From: Leadbetterella sp.
GTDB taxonomy: Bacteria > Bacteroidota > Bacteroidia > Cytophagales > Spirosomataceae
Direction of reading: 5' to 3'
Length of the DNA stretch: 64,000 nucleotides
Assembly (NCBI GenBank): GCA_019638185.1
Contig: JAHBUH010000002.1
Span: 186,001-250,000 of the forward strand
The notes under the pieces were generated by a model. It was not told the origin of the DNA, did no database searches, and worked only from the letters and a program-made list of their open reading frames with translations. Below are positions 43,301 to 52,035 of this stretch, one piece after another. The position numbers and the translations under genes are program-made. Numbering within the stretch: position 1 is the stretch's first letter; every line of letters starts with the position of its first letter.

Positions 43301-44002
43301 CCGGAAGGGACGCGCTCCCGGGATAACAGCGTCAAGCGCTTCCACAAAGGTGCTTTTTACCTGGCGGAGCATTTCGGGATGGATATTCTGCCTATCCTGA
43401 TACATGGCGGTTCGGATGTGCTGCCCAAAGGCGACTTTGTTATCCGGCGCTACCGGCTGACCCTGAAATTTCTGGAAAGGATTCCGGCCGGTGACCCGTC
43501 TTTTGGCAAAGACCTCAGGGAAAGAACCAAAGCCATCAGCCGGCATTTCAGGGAGCAGTATGAGCGCCTGCGGGAAGAGCTGGAAGGCCCGGCATACTTC
43601 AGGAAGATCCTGATGGAGAATTTTGTGTACAAAGAGCCGGCCGTGCTGGAAGCCGTGAAAGTGGGCCTGGAAGAGAAGGAGAAACGCTTTTTCCAGATAG
43701 AGCCGGAGCTTTCAGCCCGGGCGAAAATTTTACATATTGCGGATGATCACGGCGAAGGTGACCTCCTGCTGGTGCTGAAGCAACCGGCCCGGAAGGTGGA
43801 TTCCTGGATCGGGGACGAGGAGAAACGCGATGTGGCCCGGAATAATTTCATGGTAAAAAACCGTATCCTGCATTACCCGGACCAGCGGCCTGATAGTGGT
43901 CCCTATGATGTGCTGCTGATCTCTTGTACGCATAACCTGCCGGAAGAATGGCTACAGTCTTTTCCGCGGGTAATTGACCTTAATACGTATGGTGCAGTAT
44001 GA
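40331..44002 (+). CDS. MMPL/RND-type exporter fused to a PlsC-type acyltransferase
   Basis: 1223 aa, two units in one chain. Residues 1 to about 840 form an MMPL-type transporter: two repeats of one helix, a periplasmic loop (with a REF-like FEEDITRLIP motif near residue 40 and FNEDISRLNY in the second), and five helices, including LLGVTIDYALHILTHY and VFGHGVDFSIFMTSAL. From about 890 to 1110 there is an acyltransferase with NHTTFLDILLM (HX4D, near 922) and FPEGTRSRD (near 990). The last 100 residues are unassigned. MMPL proteins export hydrophobic compounds; PlsC acylates lipids. The fusion points to lipid attachment coupled to export (inference). Confidence 0.92.
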   Translation: MHRLFIRIHRFVEKNRVLSLFLALSYLVLTGFLFTRLQFEEDITRLIPKSESSDRASRVLNSLEFADKITVLIRKAEGGNTEDLTAMADAFLDSLTVCQPYVRSVQGRLSEDTFEEAFRFVRSHLPLFLDPADYQTLASRLRPDSLRQTVQENYRTLTSPSAFLSGRMVMEDPLGMTFQGLRKLQDLNAGEDFVTENGYVLTPDRRNLLLFINPVLAGNETEKNTIFAGELYRIQNALNGEFKTRSTLEYHGAALIAVANARQIKRDIVTTTAVALTVLMLILMLYYRRFYIPVLLFIPTVFGVLLATTALYFLKDTISAISLSIGAILLGVTIDYALHILTHYKHNSDLETLYRDITRPLIMSSTTTAVAFLCLLFVHSEALRDLGIFAAVAVVASAIFSLIIIPHLYRPQAATHALTVSPSGISPDFSPEHSAVAAPPAGKPGNILDRLSAYPFERSRLLILLCVVAIGASLFTYKRVSFNEDISRLNYVPEEIKLTEKKLEASTHLTSKSLYLVNYAGSVDSVLDRSRALAAELREMKAAGLILDFSSPADLLLSRSVQQQKIDQWNRFWTPERKKLLEQTFVSEGRKTGLAEDAYRSFFELLHHDFRPEGPEAYLDFEALSLQDFISSKDGLHSVTTLVKIDENRRDEVVNRLKGGESLLVIDRQQLNETFLGNLKNDFNRLVNLSFIAVLLILFVFFRRVELVLISAIPIALTGLVTAGVMGLLGIDLNIFSTIVCTLVFGHGVDFSIFMTSALQKEYTYGRDEMPLYRTSVLLAVLTTILAIGALIFAQHPALKSISAVSLVGVFTAVLITFVFYPLLFRAFIAWRPKHGKSPVRLFILVTSVVSFTYYGLGGLFFSFLSTLASFWPGDQEKLKRGLRWFMAKFMKTVLDTNVSLKKTRIINTTGEDFRKPAVFIANHTTFLDILLMGMLHSKTVFLVSDWVYNSPIFGKGVRFLGFYPVSQGLEGGVEQLRSKIEAGYSVVVFPEGTRSRDNSVKRFHKGAFYLAEHFGMDILPILIHGGSDVLPKGDFVIRRYRLTLKFLERIPAGDPSFGKDLRERTKAISRHFREQYERLREELEGPAYFRKILMENFVYKEPAVLEAVKVGLEEKEKRFFQIEPELSARAKILHIADDHGEGDLLLVLKQPARKVDSWIGDEEKRDVARNNFMVKNRILHYPDQRPDSGPYDVLLISCTHNLPEEWLQSFPRVIDLNTYGAV

Positions 44003-45494
44003 TGCTATCGTAATCGGGAGCGGCCTGGGCGGCCTGGCTTCAGCTATCCTCCTGGCAAAGGAGGGGCTGAAAGTGCTGGTCCTGGAGAAAAATAACCAGT
44101 TGGGTGGAAATTTACAGACTTTTTCCCGCCAGAAGACCCTGTTTGATACGGGTGTACATTACATAGGTGGCCTGGATAAGGGCCAGAACCTGTACCGGTA
44201 TTTTAAGTACCTGGGCATTTATGACGGCCTGGAGCTCAGCCGGATGGATGCCGACGGCTTTGACATGATCTCCTTTGACGGAGACCCTAACCAGTACCCG
44301 CATGCCCAGGGTTATGAGAATTTTGTGCGGCAGCTGCTACCGTATTTCCCGGATGAAGAAGAAGCTTTGCGAAGCTACTGTGCGCGGATGCAGGAGGTTT
44401 GTGCCTCGTTTCCCCTGTATAACCTGGAATCAGAAGGCAGCTATGACCCCGAAGTGCTGGGGATCAATACCCGCGACTACCTGGACTCGCTGACCGCTAA
44501 TGAAAAGTTGAAGGCCGTGCTGGCCGGATCTTCATATCTCTATGCCGGTATTGCGGCAAAAACACCCTTTTATGTGCATGCCTTGTCCGTTAATTCCTAT
44601 ATAGAAAGTGCCTGGCGTGTAGTGAAAGGGGGCAGCCAGATCACCCGCCAGATCGTGAAAGAGCTGAAGAAATACGATGTTACCCTTCTGAAACACTGCG
44701 AGGTGACGGACTTTATTTTTGAGGGAGAGGAGATGACGGGCGTAAGAACGCGTTCAGGGGAAGCATACACGGGCAAATTATTTATTTCCAATATAGACCT
44801 GAAAGCCACCCTTGACCTGGCCGGATGTTTCCGGAAGGCCTTTACTAACCGCATCCGGCTGCTGGAGCCCGTGGTAGCGGCCTTCAGCCTGTATGTGGTG
44901 TTCAAGCCGGGCTGCTTCAAGTACGAGAACCGGAACTTTTACCACATGCGTAACGAATCCAGCGTGTGGTCCGCCCAGTTTTACGATGAGGCCACCTGGC
45001 CCCAAAGCTACATGGCTTCCATGAGCCTGAAAAATCCCGGCGATGTGTATGCCGAAAGTATGACCTTTATGACCTATATGCGTTTTGAGGAGGTCAGGCC
45101 GTGGGCAGATACAGTCAATACAGCGGCTTGTAAAACCGACCGGGGGGCGGACTATGAAGTCTTCAAGCAGGAACGTACCGAACGCTTCCTGGCGGAAATT
45201 GAAAAGAAGTTTCCCGGTATACGGGAGTGCATTAAAGGCGTTTATGCGTCTACTCCGCTGTCTTACCGCGACTATATCGGGGGGGAGAACGGAAATATGT
45301 ACGGTTATGTGAAAGACAGTAACCGGCCCATGCTTACCTTTATATCGCCGAAGTCCCAGGTGAAAAACCTGTATTTCACGGGTCAGAGCGTGAATATGCA
45401 CGGCATACTGGGGGTGACCATCGGGGCGGTGGCTACCTGCTCCGAGATCCTGGGAAAGAAATACCTGCTGGATAAGATAAACCGTGAGATTTAA
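43989..45494 (+). CDS. FAD-dependent oxidoreductase, phytoene-desaturase/CrtI-like
   Basis: 501 aa from the ATG at 43989, which overlaps the preceding gene by 14 bp. Dinucleotide-binding site VIGSGLGGLASAILLAKEG with following VLEKNNQLGGNLQTF, then TGVHYIGG, and the C-terminal FTGQSVNMHGILGVTIGAVATC typical of carotenoid-desaturase/retinol-saturase-like enzymes. It may oxidise or reduce carbon-carbon double bonds of the polyene. Exact reaction unknown. Homologues occur in flexirubin clusters, to my knowledge. Confidence 0.88.
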   Translation: MVQYDAIVIGSGLGGLASAILLAKEGLKVLVLEKNNQLGGNLQTFSRQKTLFDTGVHYIGGLDKGQNLYRYFKYLGIYDGLELSRMDADGFDMISFDGDPNQYPHAQGYENFVRQLLPYFPDEEEALRSYCARMQEVCASFPLYNLESEGSYDPEVLGINTRDYLDSLTANEKLKAVLAGSSYLYAGIAAKTPFYVHALSVNSYIESAWRVVKGGSQITRQIVKELKKYDVTLLKHCEVTDFIFEGEEMTGVRTRSGEAYTGKLFISNIDLKATLDLAGCFRKAFTNRIRLLEPVVAAFSLYVVFKPGCFKYENRNFYHMRNESSVWSAQFYDEATWPQSYMASMSLKNPGDVYAESMTFMTYMRFEEVRPWADTVNTAACKTDRGADYEVFKQERTERFLAEIEKKFPGIRECIKGVYASTPLSYRDYIGGENGNMYGYVKDSNRPMLTFISPKSQVKNLYFTGQSVNMHGILGVTIGAVATCSEILGKKYLLDKINREI

Positions 45495-47160
45495 GCTGCT
45501 ACATAGTGTGATGGGGCTGCTGCTGCTGAGTGGCTGCGGAACGGCTAAGCTGAAAAGGTATTCCCTGCCTTATACGGTGCCGGAAGTTTCGCGCGTGCAG
45601 CCGGCCGGCCGGGTAACACCCGGAGGCAGCCTGAACCGGAATCCTTACGGCCTCTGGGAGCTGTACGTGGAGGGCTCGCCCCTGGAACTGGGGCTGAGAA
45701 ACGGTGCGCTCAGCGACAGCCTGTACCGGCACCAGGAAACTGTTTTTTTCAGGAAAGTGGAGGAGATCGTACCCTCCCGGGGGAAACAATGGCTGCTCCG
45801 GAAATTCCTGGCCTGGTATAATCGCAAACTGCCACGGAGCATTATCCCAGAATACCGGCAGGAGCTCTACGGACTTTCCCGGTATGCTTCTGACAGCCTG
45901 GATTTTATAGCTCCGCCTTATTCCCGTACCCTGTACCTGCACGGGGCTCATGATATCGGGCATGCCCTGCAGGACCTGGCCATGGTAGGCTGCACGTCAT
46001 TTGCGGTGTGGGGTGAAAATACCGAAGACGGAAAGCTGCTGATAGGCCGGAATTTTGATTTTTATGCCGGCGATGAATTTGCGGAAAATAAGGTAGTGGC
46101 ATTTGTGAAGCCGGATTCGGGTTATGGGTTTATGTCGGTCAGTTGGCCGGGGATGATCGGGGTGGTTTCAGGCATGAACACCGAGGGGCTTACGGTGACC
46201 ATTAATGCGGGGAAATCGTCCATCCCCATGGCGGCCCGTACGCCCGTTTCCCTGCTGGTGCGGGAGATCCTGCAATACGCCCGGAATATCGATGAGGCCG
46301 TGGCTATTGCCGCCCGTCGCCGGGTTTTTGTTTCAGAGAGTATTATGGTGGGAAGTGCGGCTGATAACCGGGCTATCCTGATTGAAATATCGCCCCGTAA
46401 AAAAGGCATTTTTGACGTGAATAACTCGGCGCAACTGGTTTGTTCCAATCATTTTCAGAGCCCGGCCTATTCGGAGGATAAGAAGAACCGGAAGCAGCAG
46501 GAAGAAAGCCATTCGGTGTACCGTTTTGAGCGTATGAGCCAGCTGCTGGGCCAGACTGAGCCGGTAAACGTGGAAAAGGCGGTGGCTATTCTCCGTAACC
46601 GCCAGGGGCTGGACGACCGGCAGATCGGGCTGGGGAATGAGAAATCGCTGAACCACCTGCTGGCTCACCACGGGGTGGTATTCCGGCCGGCCGAGCGCAA
46701 GGTGTGGGTATCGGCCCGTCCCTACCAGTTGGGGGCCTTTGTGGCTTATGACCTGAAAGCGATTTTTCCGGGGGGGCAAATGCGGCATAACCGCACTTCC
46801 GAAACGGGAAATACAGTCGTACCTGCGGCCGGGAGTCACAGGGGAGAAATGCTGTACAATGCTTCGGAAACTCTGCCGGAAGACCCTTTTCTACACAGCC
46901 CGGCCTATGCCGGCTACGAGCGTTACCGGGTGCTGGACCGCACGCTGGACCTGGCGCTGAAGGAGCGAACTGTGCTGCCCGATTCATTTTTTGAAGAGTA
47001 TATTGCTTTGAATCCTGAACTTTGGTCCGTATATTACAAAGCAGGAAAGTATTTTAAGAAAAAAAAGCAGCAAGATAAAGCCCGGGTTTATTTCGAAACG
47101 GCTTTGACCAAAGAGATCACCACGCGGCCTGCGCGACGGGAAATTGAGAAGAATTTATGA
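45484..47160 (+). CDS. C45-family peptidase/acyltransferase-like lipoprotein
   Basis: 558 aa from a GTG at 45484 that overlaps the oxidoreductase end by 11 bp. Lipoprotein signal with lipobox LLSGC (Cys18). The Ntn-hydrolase core begins at Cys170 in MVGCTSFAVWGENTEDGKLLIGRNFDF, the choloylglycine hydrolase/isopenicillin-N acyltransferase pattern, followed by WPGMIGVVSGMNTEGLTVTINAG. Relatives need chain cleavage or exposure of this cysteine. It could move or remove an acyl group on the periplasmic side of the membrane, so it is a second candidate for forming or hydrolysing the flexirubin ester. Inference only. Confidence 0.82.
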   Translation: MRFKLLHSVMGLLLLSGCGTAKLKRYSLPYTVPEVSRVQPAGRVTPGGSLNRNPYGLWELYVEGSPLELGLRNGALSDSLYRHQETVFFRKVEEIVPSRGKQWLLRKFLAWYNRKLPRSIIPEYRQELYGLSRYASDSLDFIAPPYSRTLYLHGAHDIGHALQDLAMVGCTSFAVWGENTEDGKLLIGRNFDFYAGDEFAENKVVAFVKPDSGYGFMSVSWPGMIGVVSGMNTEGLTVTINAGKSSIPMAARTPVSLLVREILQYARNIDEAVAIAARRRVFVSESIMVGSAADNRAILIEISPRKKGIFDVNNSAQLVCSNHFQSPAYSEDKKNRKQQEESHSVYRFERMSQLLGQTEPVNVEKAVAILRNRQGLDDRQIGLGNEKSLNHLLAHHGVVFRPAERKVWVSARPYQLGAFVAYDLKAIFPGGQMRHNRTSETGNTVVPAAGSHRGEMLYNASETLPEDPFLHSPAYAGYERYRVLDRTLDLALKERTVLPDSFFEEYIALNPELWSVYYKAGKYFKKKKQQDKARVYFETALTKEITTRPARREIEKNL

Positions 47161-48452
47161 TGGACCTTACGATAGAAACCTGGAGCAGGGAGAAGATAAC
47201 GGCATTCCAGGAAATCAAACTGCAGCAAGCCCTGAACTATGTGGCACGGAATTCCCCCTTTTACCAGCGGTATTACCGGGAAGAAGGCGTGAGTATAACA
47301 GAGGTGGCTGATCTGCCTGGCCTGCAGAAGCTGCCTTTTACCACGAAGGAGCATCTCCAGCAGTTTAACCCTGAGTTTCTGTGTGTGCCACCCCATAAGG
47401 TAGTAGATTACGCTACCACTTCGGGCACCTCCGGCAGCCCGGTGACCTTTGCACTGACCGATGCCGACCTGGAGCGGCTGGCGTATAACGAGGCGGTGTC
47501 TTTTGCCTGTTCCGGTGTGGAAAAGGGCGATGTGGTGCAACTGATGACCACCATGGACCGGCAATTTATGGCCGGCCTGGCGTATTTTCTGGGCTTAAGG
47601 AAACTGGGAGCCACCGTGGTGCGGGTAGGGGCAGGGATCCCCGAGCTGCAGTGGGACGCCATACAACGTTACCGGCCGGCTTACCTGATCACCGTGCCGT
47701 CATTCCTGATCAAGATGATCGAATACGCCGAAGTAAACGGTATAGACTACCGGAACAGCGGGGTAAAAGGGGCTATCTGTATCGGGGAGCCTCTCCGGAA
47801 CCAGGATTTTTCTTCCAATAATATCAGTGCCAAGATCACGGAAAAGTGGGACATTTCCCTGTTTTCCACCTACGCATCTACGGAAATGAGCACGGCTTTT
47901 GCCGAATGTGCGTTCCGGCAGGGCGGACATCATCATCCTGACCTGATCATTGTGGAAGTGGTGGATGAAGAAGGCCGGCAGGTGGCTGACGGCGAAAGTG
48001 GCGAGCTGGTAGTAACCACCCTGGGCGTGGAGGCCATGCCCCTGGTGCGTTTTAAAACCGGCGATATCGTACAGGTGCATTGCGAGCCCTGCGGATGCGG
48101 CCGGAACTCGCTCCGCCTGGGACCGGTGATAGGCCGGAAGCAGCAGATGATCAAATACAAGGGCACCACCCTGTACCCACCGGCCATGAATAACCTGCTG
48201 AACGGCTTCGATGAAATCCGGAACCACCTGATCGAGATCACCACGAACGAACTGGGCACCGATGAGATCCAGATCTATCTGGCCGTAGACGAACCCTCAG
48301 ATGATTTCCAGAGCCATATCCGGGACCATTTCCGCGCCAAGCTGCGCGTAACCCCTAAAATTGAATTTTTAACCCTGGAAGAGCTGAATAAGCGGGTTTA
48401 CCTGCCGAAGAGCCGTAAGCCGGTGCAGTTTGTGGACAGGCGGGGGAATTGA
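47157..48452 (+). CDS. Phenylacetate-CoA-ligase-like adenylate-forming enzyme
   Basis: 431 aa. The ANL family: ATP loop YATTSGTSGSPVTFALT, AYLITVPSFLI, YASTEMSTAFAECA, and VRFKTGDIVQ (A8-type region), with four cysteines CEPCGCG in a PaaK-like loop. It is expected to activate an aromatic acid, here most plausibly p-coumarate or 4-hydroxycinnamate made by the tyrosine ammonia-lyase, and load it on CoA or ACP to prime the polyene. It begins within the previous stop (ATGATGG) and ends the rightward arm. Confidence 0.9.
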   Translation: MMDLTIETWSREKITAFQEIKLQQALNYVARNSPFYQRYYREEGVSITEVADLPGLQKLPFTTKEHLQQFNPEFLCVPPHKVVDYATTSGTSGSPVTFALTDADLERLAYNEAVSFACSGVEKGDVVQLMTTMDRQFMAGLAYFLGLRKLGATVVRVGAGIPELQWDAIQRYRPAYLITVPSFLIKMIEYAEVNGIDYRNSGVKGAICIGEPLRNQDFSSNNISAKITEKWDISLFSTYASTEMSTAFAECAFRQGGHHHPDLIIVEVVDEEGRQVADGESGELVVTTLGVEAMPLVRFKTGDIVQVHCEPCGCGRNSLRLGPVIGRKQQMIKYKGTTLYPPAMNNLLNGFDEIRNHLIEITTNELGTDEIQIYLAVDEPSDDFQSHIRDHFRAKLRVTPKIEFLTLEELNKRVYLPKSRKPVQFVDRRGN

Positions 48453-48528
48453 AATTATTTAGAAAGTTCGTGTTTCTCCGGGAGAAAATGACAGGTGCTT
48501 GTTTTGCACACGGATAAACACAGACCGG

Positions 48529-49422
48529 TCAGATCCGGTTATTTTGAGCCAGGATTCGTTTGATTTTTTCTTCGCCTTCTCCGGTGATGATACGGATGGT
48601 AGCTATGTCAATACCGGCATCATAAGCATTGAGGACGGTTTTTTGAAGGGTTTTCTCCATTCCTTCCTGGATCAATTGATCATATATGGTCATCACTTTC
48701 GTACTCATCTCATCAGGTAGTTTTTTTACGGCATCCGCCAGGTATATCTTTTCAAGACGGATACCCGTTATCAGGTAAACAAATATACTATTCGTAACGT
48801 TCGAATCCAAATACGGATTCAGGTTTTCCACGATCCTATCCATATGAGTAGCAAGCTCTTCCGGATCAAAACAGTATTTCTGAAGCATAATGGCGCTACC
48901 GAGTAGCCCGTTTTTAAGTGCGTAAATCTGTTCGGGTGAAAGCTCAGCCAGGTTAATGAATTCCGAAGAAAATACCGGGATGTACTTTTTCAAAAAGTCA
49001 GGATAAGTGGTAAAATACTTTTCCAGGGGCTTAAATACCCAATTTTTCTTTCCGTGATAGTAAAGTATGGGAACTATGAGTTCAGGTTTCTTCTTTTCCC
49101 GAAGTTGCTTTTGATAACCCAGGGCCAGGTATTCCAGCAGTTGAAACGCAGTTTTAGGATCGGCACTACTTTTATGTTCCAGAAGCAGGCTGATCTGCAG
49201 ATTTTCTTTATCCTTCATCTTCACCCGCCATAACAGGTCAGAAAAGGAGGTTTTAAGCTGATCGGTGATGTAGGAATTGTCCTGCTGTTCCAGGGTATCG
49301 AAATCAAGGCTACTCACCAGGGACTCCGGGAGGTATTGCTGAAGGAAATCAATGGCTAACTCCTTGTCAGAAAGGATTTGCTTGATAAACTTATCGTGGA
49401 TGTTGGTAATATTGCGCGGCAT
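48529..49422 (-). CDS. Rpn/YhgA-like PD-(D/E)XK nuclease (transposase_31 type)
   Basis: 297 aa. Starts HDKFIKQILSDKELAIDFLQQYLP, then TDQLKTSFSDLLWRVKMKDK (likely first acidic residue) and ISLLLEHKSSADPKTAFQLLEYL (catalytic E-x-K), then LIVPILYYHG. This is the Rpn recombination-promoting nuclease family, formerly annotated as putative transposases. It lies between the two converging arms. It is clearly more AT-rich than both, and no pigment role is known for the family. Probably a mobile passenger. Confidence 0.93.
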   Translation of the reverse strand: MPRNITNIHDKFIKQILSDKELAIDFLQQYLPESLVSSLDFDTLEQQDNSYITDQLKTSFSDLLWRVKMKDKENLQISLLLEHKSSADPKTAFQLLEYLALGYQKQLREKKKPELIVPILYYHGKKNWVFKPLEKYFTTYPDFLKKYIPVFSSEFINLAELSPEQIYALKNGLLGSAIMLQKYCFDPEELATHMDRIVENLNPYLDSNVTNSIFVYLITGIRLEKIYLADAVKKLPDEMSTKVMTIYDQLIQEGMEKTLQKTVLNAYDAGIDIATIRIITGEGEEKIKRILAQNNRI

Positions 49423-49502
49423 AACTTATAATGTGAATCTGGCAGTAAGATAGGAGATAAATAGGGATACAGGAAATTTTATACCTAAAACTTACCGGTA
49501 CC

Positions 49503-50108
49503 CTACCAAATCTCCTTACACCACGTCAGAATATACCCTTCCATCCGTTCAAACTGAAAATGGAATTCCTTCTCCCAGCCCGGGAAGGTGGAGCAGGCCG
49601 TGCCGGTGCCAGAATTTAAATCCAAAGAAGAAACGTGCAGGTCGGTCAGGAAGCTCAGGGGGCGGGAGTCGCTGAGCTTATAAATGGCTTCTTTGACGGT
49701 CCAGATGATAGTGAGGGGTTCGAGGCCGGGTGGGACCACTTCGTTTTGGAGGAAGTGGGGTTTTGCTTTTTGCAACCTGGTGCTCACTTTTTCGATATCA
49801 ATTCCACAGGCTTCGGTGCCGATGTATAGAGCCGCAAAGCCGTGCGAGTGGCTGATAGAGATATGACGCCCGTCTTCCAGAGAAGGCCGGCCGTCAGGCG
49901 TATAGAGAAGGTCGTGATCCGTGAGGCCGGCTCGCTGCAGGAGCATTCTTACGGCCAGGAAGCTTCGGTGGTGACCGGCCAGTTTCATGCCGGCTAGTCG
50001 TTTACGGGAATTTTCCGTGAGTTCTACCGGGAAATGTTCTTCCTCTGTGATCTTCCAGAGGCTCAGCCGGCCATCGCCTTCCAGGGCTATTTCCCGGTAG
50101 AAAGGCAT
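49503..50108 (-). CDS. 4'-phosphopantetheinyl transferase (Sfp-type)
   Basis: 201 aa. GRPSLEDGRHISISHSHGFAALYIG gives the P1/P2 motifs, CGIDIEKVS the magnesium-binding Asp and Glu, and WTVKEAIYKL the WxxKEA motif. It attaches the phosphopantetheine arm to acyl carrier proteins, so it should activate the two ACPs of the cluster. It starts at the same base where the nucleoside phosphorylase gene ends (stop-start overlap TAATG) and ends the leftward arm. Confidence 0.94.
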   Translation of the reverse strand: MPFYREIALEGDGRLSLWKITEEEHFPVELTENSRKRLAGMKLAGHHRSFLAVRMLLQRAGLTDHDLLYTPDGRPSLEDGRHISISHSHGFAALYIGTEACGIDIEKVSTRLQKAKPHFLQNEVVPPGLEPLTIIWTVKEAIYKLSDSRPLSFLTDLHVSSLDLNSGTGTACSTFPGWEKEFHFQFERMEGYILTWCKEIW

Positions 50109-50917
50109 TAGTCCAGTGTTTTGATGAGCTCCCGGAACAGCAGGGTCATACGGGGTTCGGCCGTGGCGGCGTTAGCCAGGATGTGCTGCAGTTCTGCCTT
50201 TTTCAAGGTTTCGGGGATGCACATATCGGTGATGACGGAGACGGCCAGTACGGGTATTTTCAACTGCACGGCCACGATCACCTCGGGCACGGTGCTCATG
50301 CCTACGGCATCGGCGCCCAGCTGCCGGAGGAGGCGGTATTCAGCGCGGGTTTCCAGTTGAGGCCCCGGCACGGGTACATAAACGCCCTCCTGTACGGGAC
50401 CTATGCCTTGTTCCCGGATGATGCGTCGGGCTTTTTCCAACAGGTCAGGGCAGTAGGGTTCGCTCATGTCCGGGAAGCGGTCGCCGGAAGTGTTTTTACC
50501 GAACAGCGGGTTATCCGGCAGGAATAAGGAGATGTGATCCGTAATGAGCATGATGTCGGCTTCGGAAAAAGCCGGGTTCAGCCCTCCGGCGGCATTGGAG
50601 ATCAGGAGATTCCGGATGCCCAGGGCCTGCATGACGCGTACCGGGTAGGTGATCTCTTTCATGCTGTAGCCTTCGTAGTAATGAAAGCGGCCCTGCATGC
50701 AAACCACTGGCTTACCGGCCAGGCGACCGAAGATCAGCTTGCCTTTGTGCGACTCCACCGTGGAGTGTACAAAATGGGGGATATCTTCATAGGCGATCTC
50801 GTACTCCACGTCAATATCCGCCACCAGCCCGGCCAGGCCGGTACCCAATATGATGCCCACTTCGGGCCGGAATGAGCGGGTGAGAGAGTGGAGGTGGGAG
50901 AGGGTTTCGGTTAGCAT
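50108..50917 (-). CDS. Purine-nucleoside phosphorylase
   Basis: 269 aa from the ATG at 50917 (MLTETLSHL), 7 bp after the stop of the acyltransferase gene; an earlier start at 50944 would overlap it. PNP trimer type: [81 protein letters not shown] with the purine-binding region. It splits purine nucleosides with phosphate. It is an odd member of a pigment operon, yet tightly coupled to its neighbours. Confidence 0.95.
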   Translation of the reverse strand: MLTETLSHLHSLTRSFRPEVGIILGTGLAGLVADIDVEYEIAYEDIPHFVHSTVESHKGKLIFGRLAGKPVVCMQGRFHYYEGYSMKEITYPVRVMQALGIRNLLISNAAGGLNPAFSEADIMLITDHISLFLPDNPLFGKNTSGDRFPDMSEPYCPDLLEKARRIIREQGIGPVQEGVYVPVPGPQLETRAEYRLLRQLGADAVGMSTVPEVIVAVQLKIPVLAVSVITDMCIPETLKKAELQHILANAATAEPRMTLLFRELIKTLD

Positions 50918-50924
50918 TTTTCGT

Positions 50925-51794
50925 TTATTTCGTCCAGAAATCAAAATAATTAAACCATTGCAGCGGGTATTTCTCCACCATTCCCTCTACGCTCTGCGTG
51001 TAAGAAGAAAGCAGGGCCTGGGCGTCACGGTGTTTTACCGGGGCTTCCCGGGCATACAGGTGGTAATGGAGATCCGGCTCTTTCATCACATAGACGTACA
51101 CCACCGGCACCCGCAGGCGCGAGGCGATCATGAAAGGGCCGGCCGGGAAGCGGGCTTCCTCGCCCAGTAGCGGGGCGGAGAGGTATTTGCTGCCTTTTAC
51201 GTAGCGGTCACCGGTAAAGCAGACCAGCTCGTTTTTAGCGAGGGCCTCGTTGATCTCGAAAATATGCGACATATCATCGCGGATCAGGATCAGCTTTATA
51301 GAGGGTTTTTTGATGCTTTCCAGGTATTCCTTGATGGCGGAATGCTCCTGGTCTATGGTTACCAGGTTAATCTGGAAGTCCAGGTCGATCTCCGAAAAAA
51401 AGTATTCGGCGATCTCGAAGTTGCCCATGTGGGCGCTGATCAGCACAGCTCCTTTCTGATCGTTCAGAAGCCGGTAGAGGGTTTCCACGCCGTCAAATTC
51501 ATAGGTAAAGCGGTTCCGCAGCCCGGCAGAGATGGCGATCTTGTCAATGATGGTCTGACCAAAGGTGAAGTAGCTTCTGAAAACCGATAAGCGGGCCTTC
51601 AGTGGGGGGTAATTCAGTCTTTTCCGGAAGTAGTACCAGATAGCCCGGTTACTTTGGCGGAGAAAGAGGAAGTAGTAAGACGCAACAAAGAAAAGTAATC
51701 CATAGGCGGCCCTGATCCCTAGTTTACGAATCAGGAAAACGAAGATTTTGTAGCCGAGAACCGTCCCTTTGGATTTACCATCCCACTCACTCAT
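50925..51794 (-). CDS. LpxL/HtrB-like lysophospholipid acyltransferase
   Basis: 289 aa. N-terminal membrane helix ([18 protein letters not shown]), then [14 protein letters not shown], the HX4E acyltransferase motif, and [35 protein letters not shown] with the substrate site. LpxL enzymes add acyl chains to lipid A; in aryl polyene clusters homologues may fix the polyene to a lipid. It overlaps the ACP gene by 8 bp. Acyl donor could be the ACP encoded upstream. Confidence 0.9.
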   Translation of the reverse strand: MSEWDGKSKGTVLGYKIFVFLIRKLGIRAAYGLLFFVASYYFLFLRQSNRAIWYYFRKRLNYPPLKARLSVFRSYFTFGQTIIDKIAISAGLRNRFTYEFDGVETLYRLLNDQKGAVLISAHMGNFEIAEYFFSEIDLDFQINLVTIDQEHSAIKEYLESIKKPSIKLILIRDDMSHIFEINEALAKNELVCFTGDRYVKGSKYLSAPLLGEEARFPAGPFMIASRLRVPVVYVYVMKEPDLHYHLYAREAPVKHRDAQALLSSYTQSVEGMVEKYPLQWFNYFDFWTK

Positions 51795-52035
51795 TCTTTA
51801 ATTTTCTTTCTATCAGCCGGTAAAAATCATCGAAGGTGGAAAGACCCGTGAAATCGGCCTCACCCAGCTTTATTCCGAAGTTAGCTTCTACCGCTACCAC
51901 CAGGTCCACATAATCCAGGCTGTCGAGTCCTAATGTGTCTTTAAGGATAGCGTCAGGCCGGATGGTATCGATGTCCACTTCAAATTCTTCCGATAGGAAA
52001 TGGTTGGTCTTTCCTGTTATTTCTTCCTTGCTCAT
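51787..52035 (-). CDS. Acyl carrier protein (second of two)
   Basis: 82 aa. LGLDSLDYVDLVVAVE carries the attachment serine. Different from the other cluster ACP, so each may serve a separate step, for example the acyl transfer by the next gene or extension by the ketosynthase before it. Overlaps the ketosynthase stop (ATGA) and the acyltransferase start. Confidence 0.95.
   Translation of the reverse strand: MSKEEITGKTNHFLSEEFEVDIDTIRPDAILKDTLGLDSLDYVDLVVAVEANFGIKLGEADFTGLSTFDDFYRLIERKLKNE

Noticed and set aside
48453-48528. Terminator between the ligase and nuclease genes
   Set aside because: Only a six-base stem (TTTCTC/GAGAAA) without a U-run was seen.
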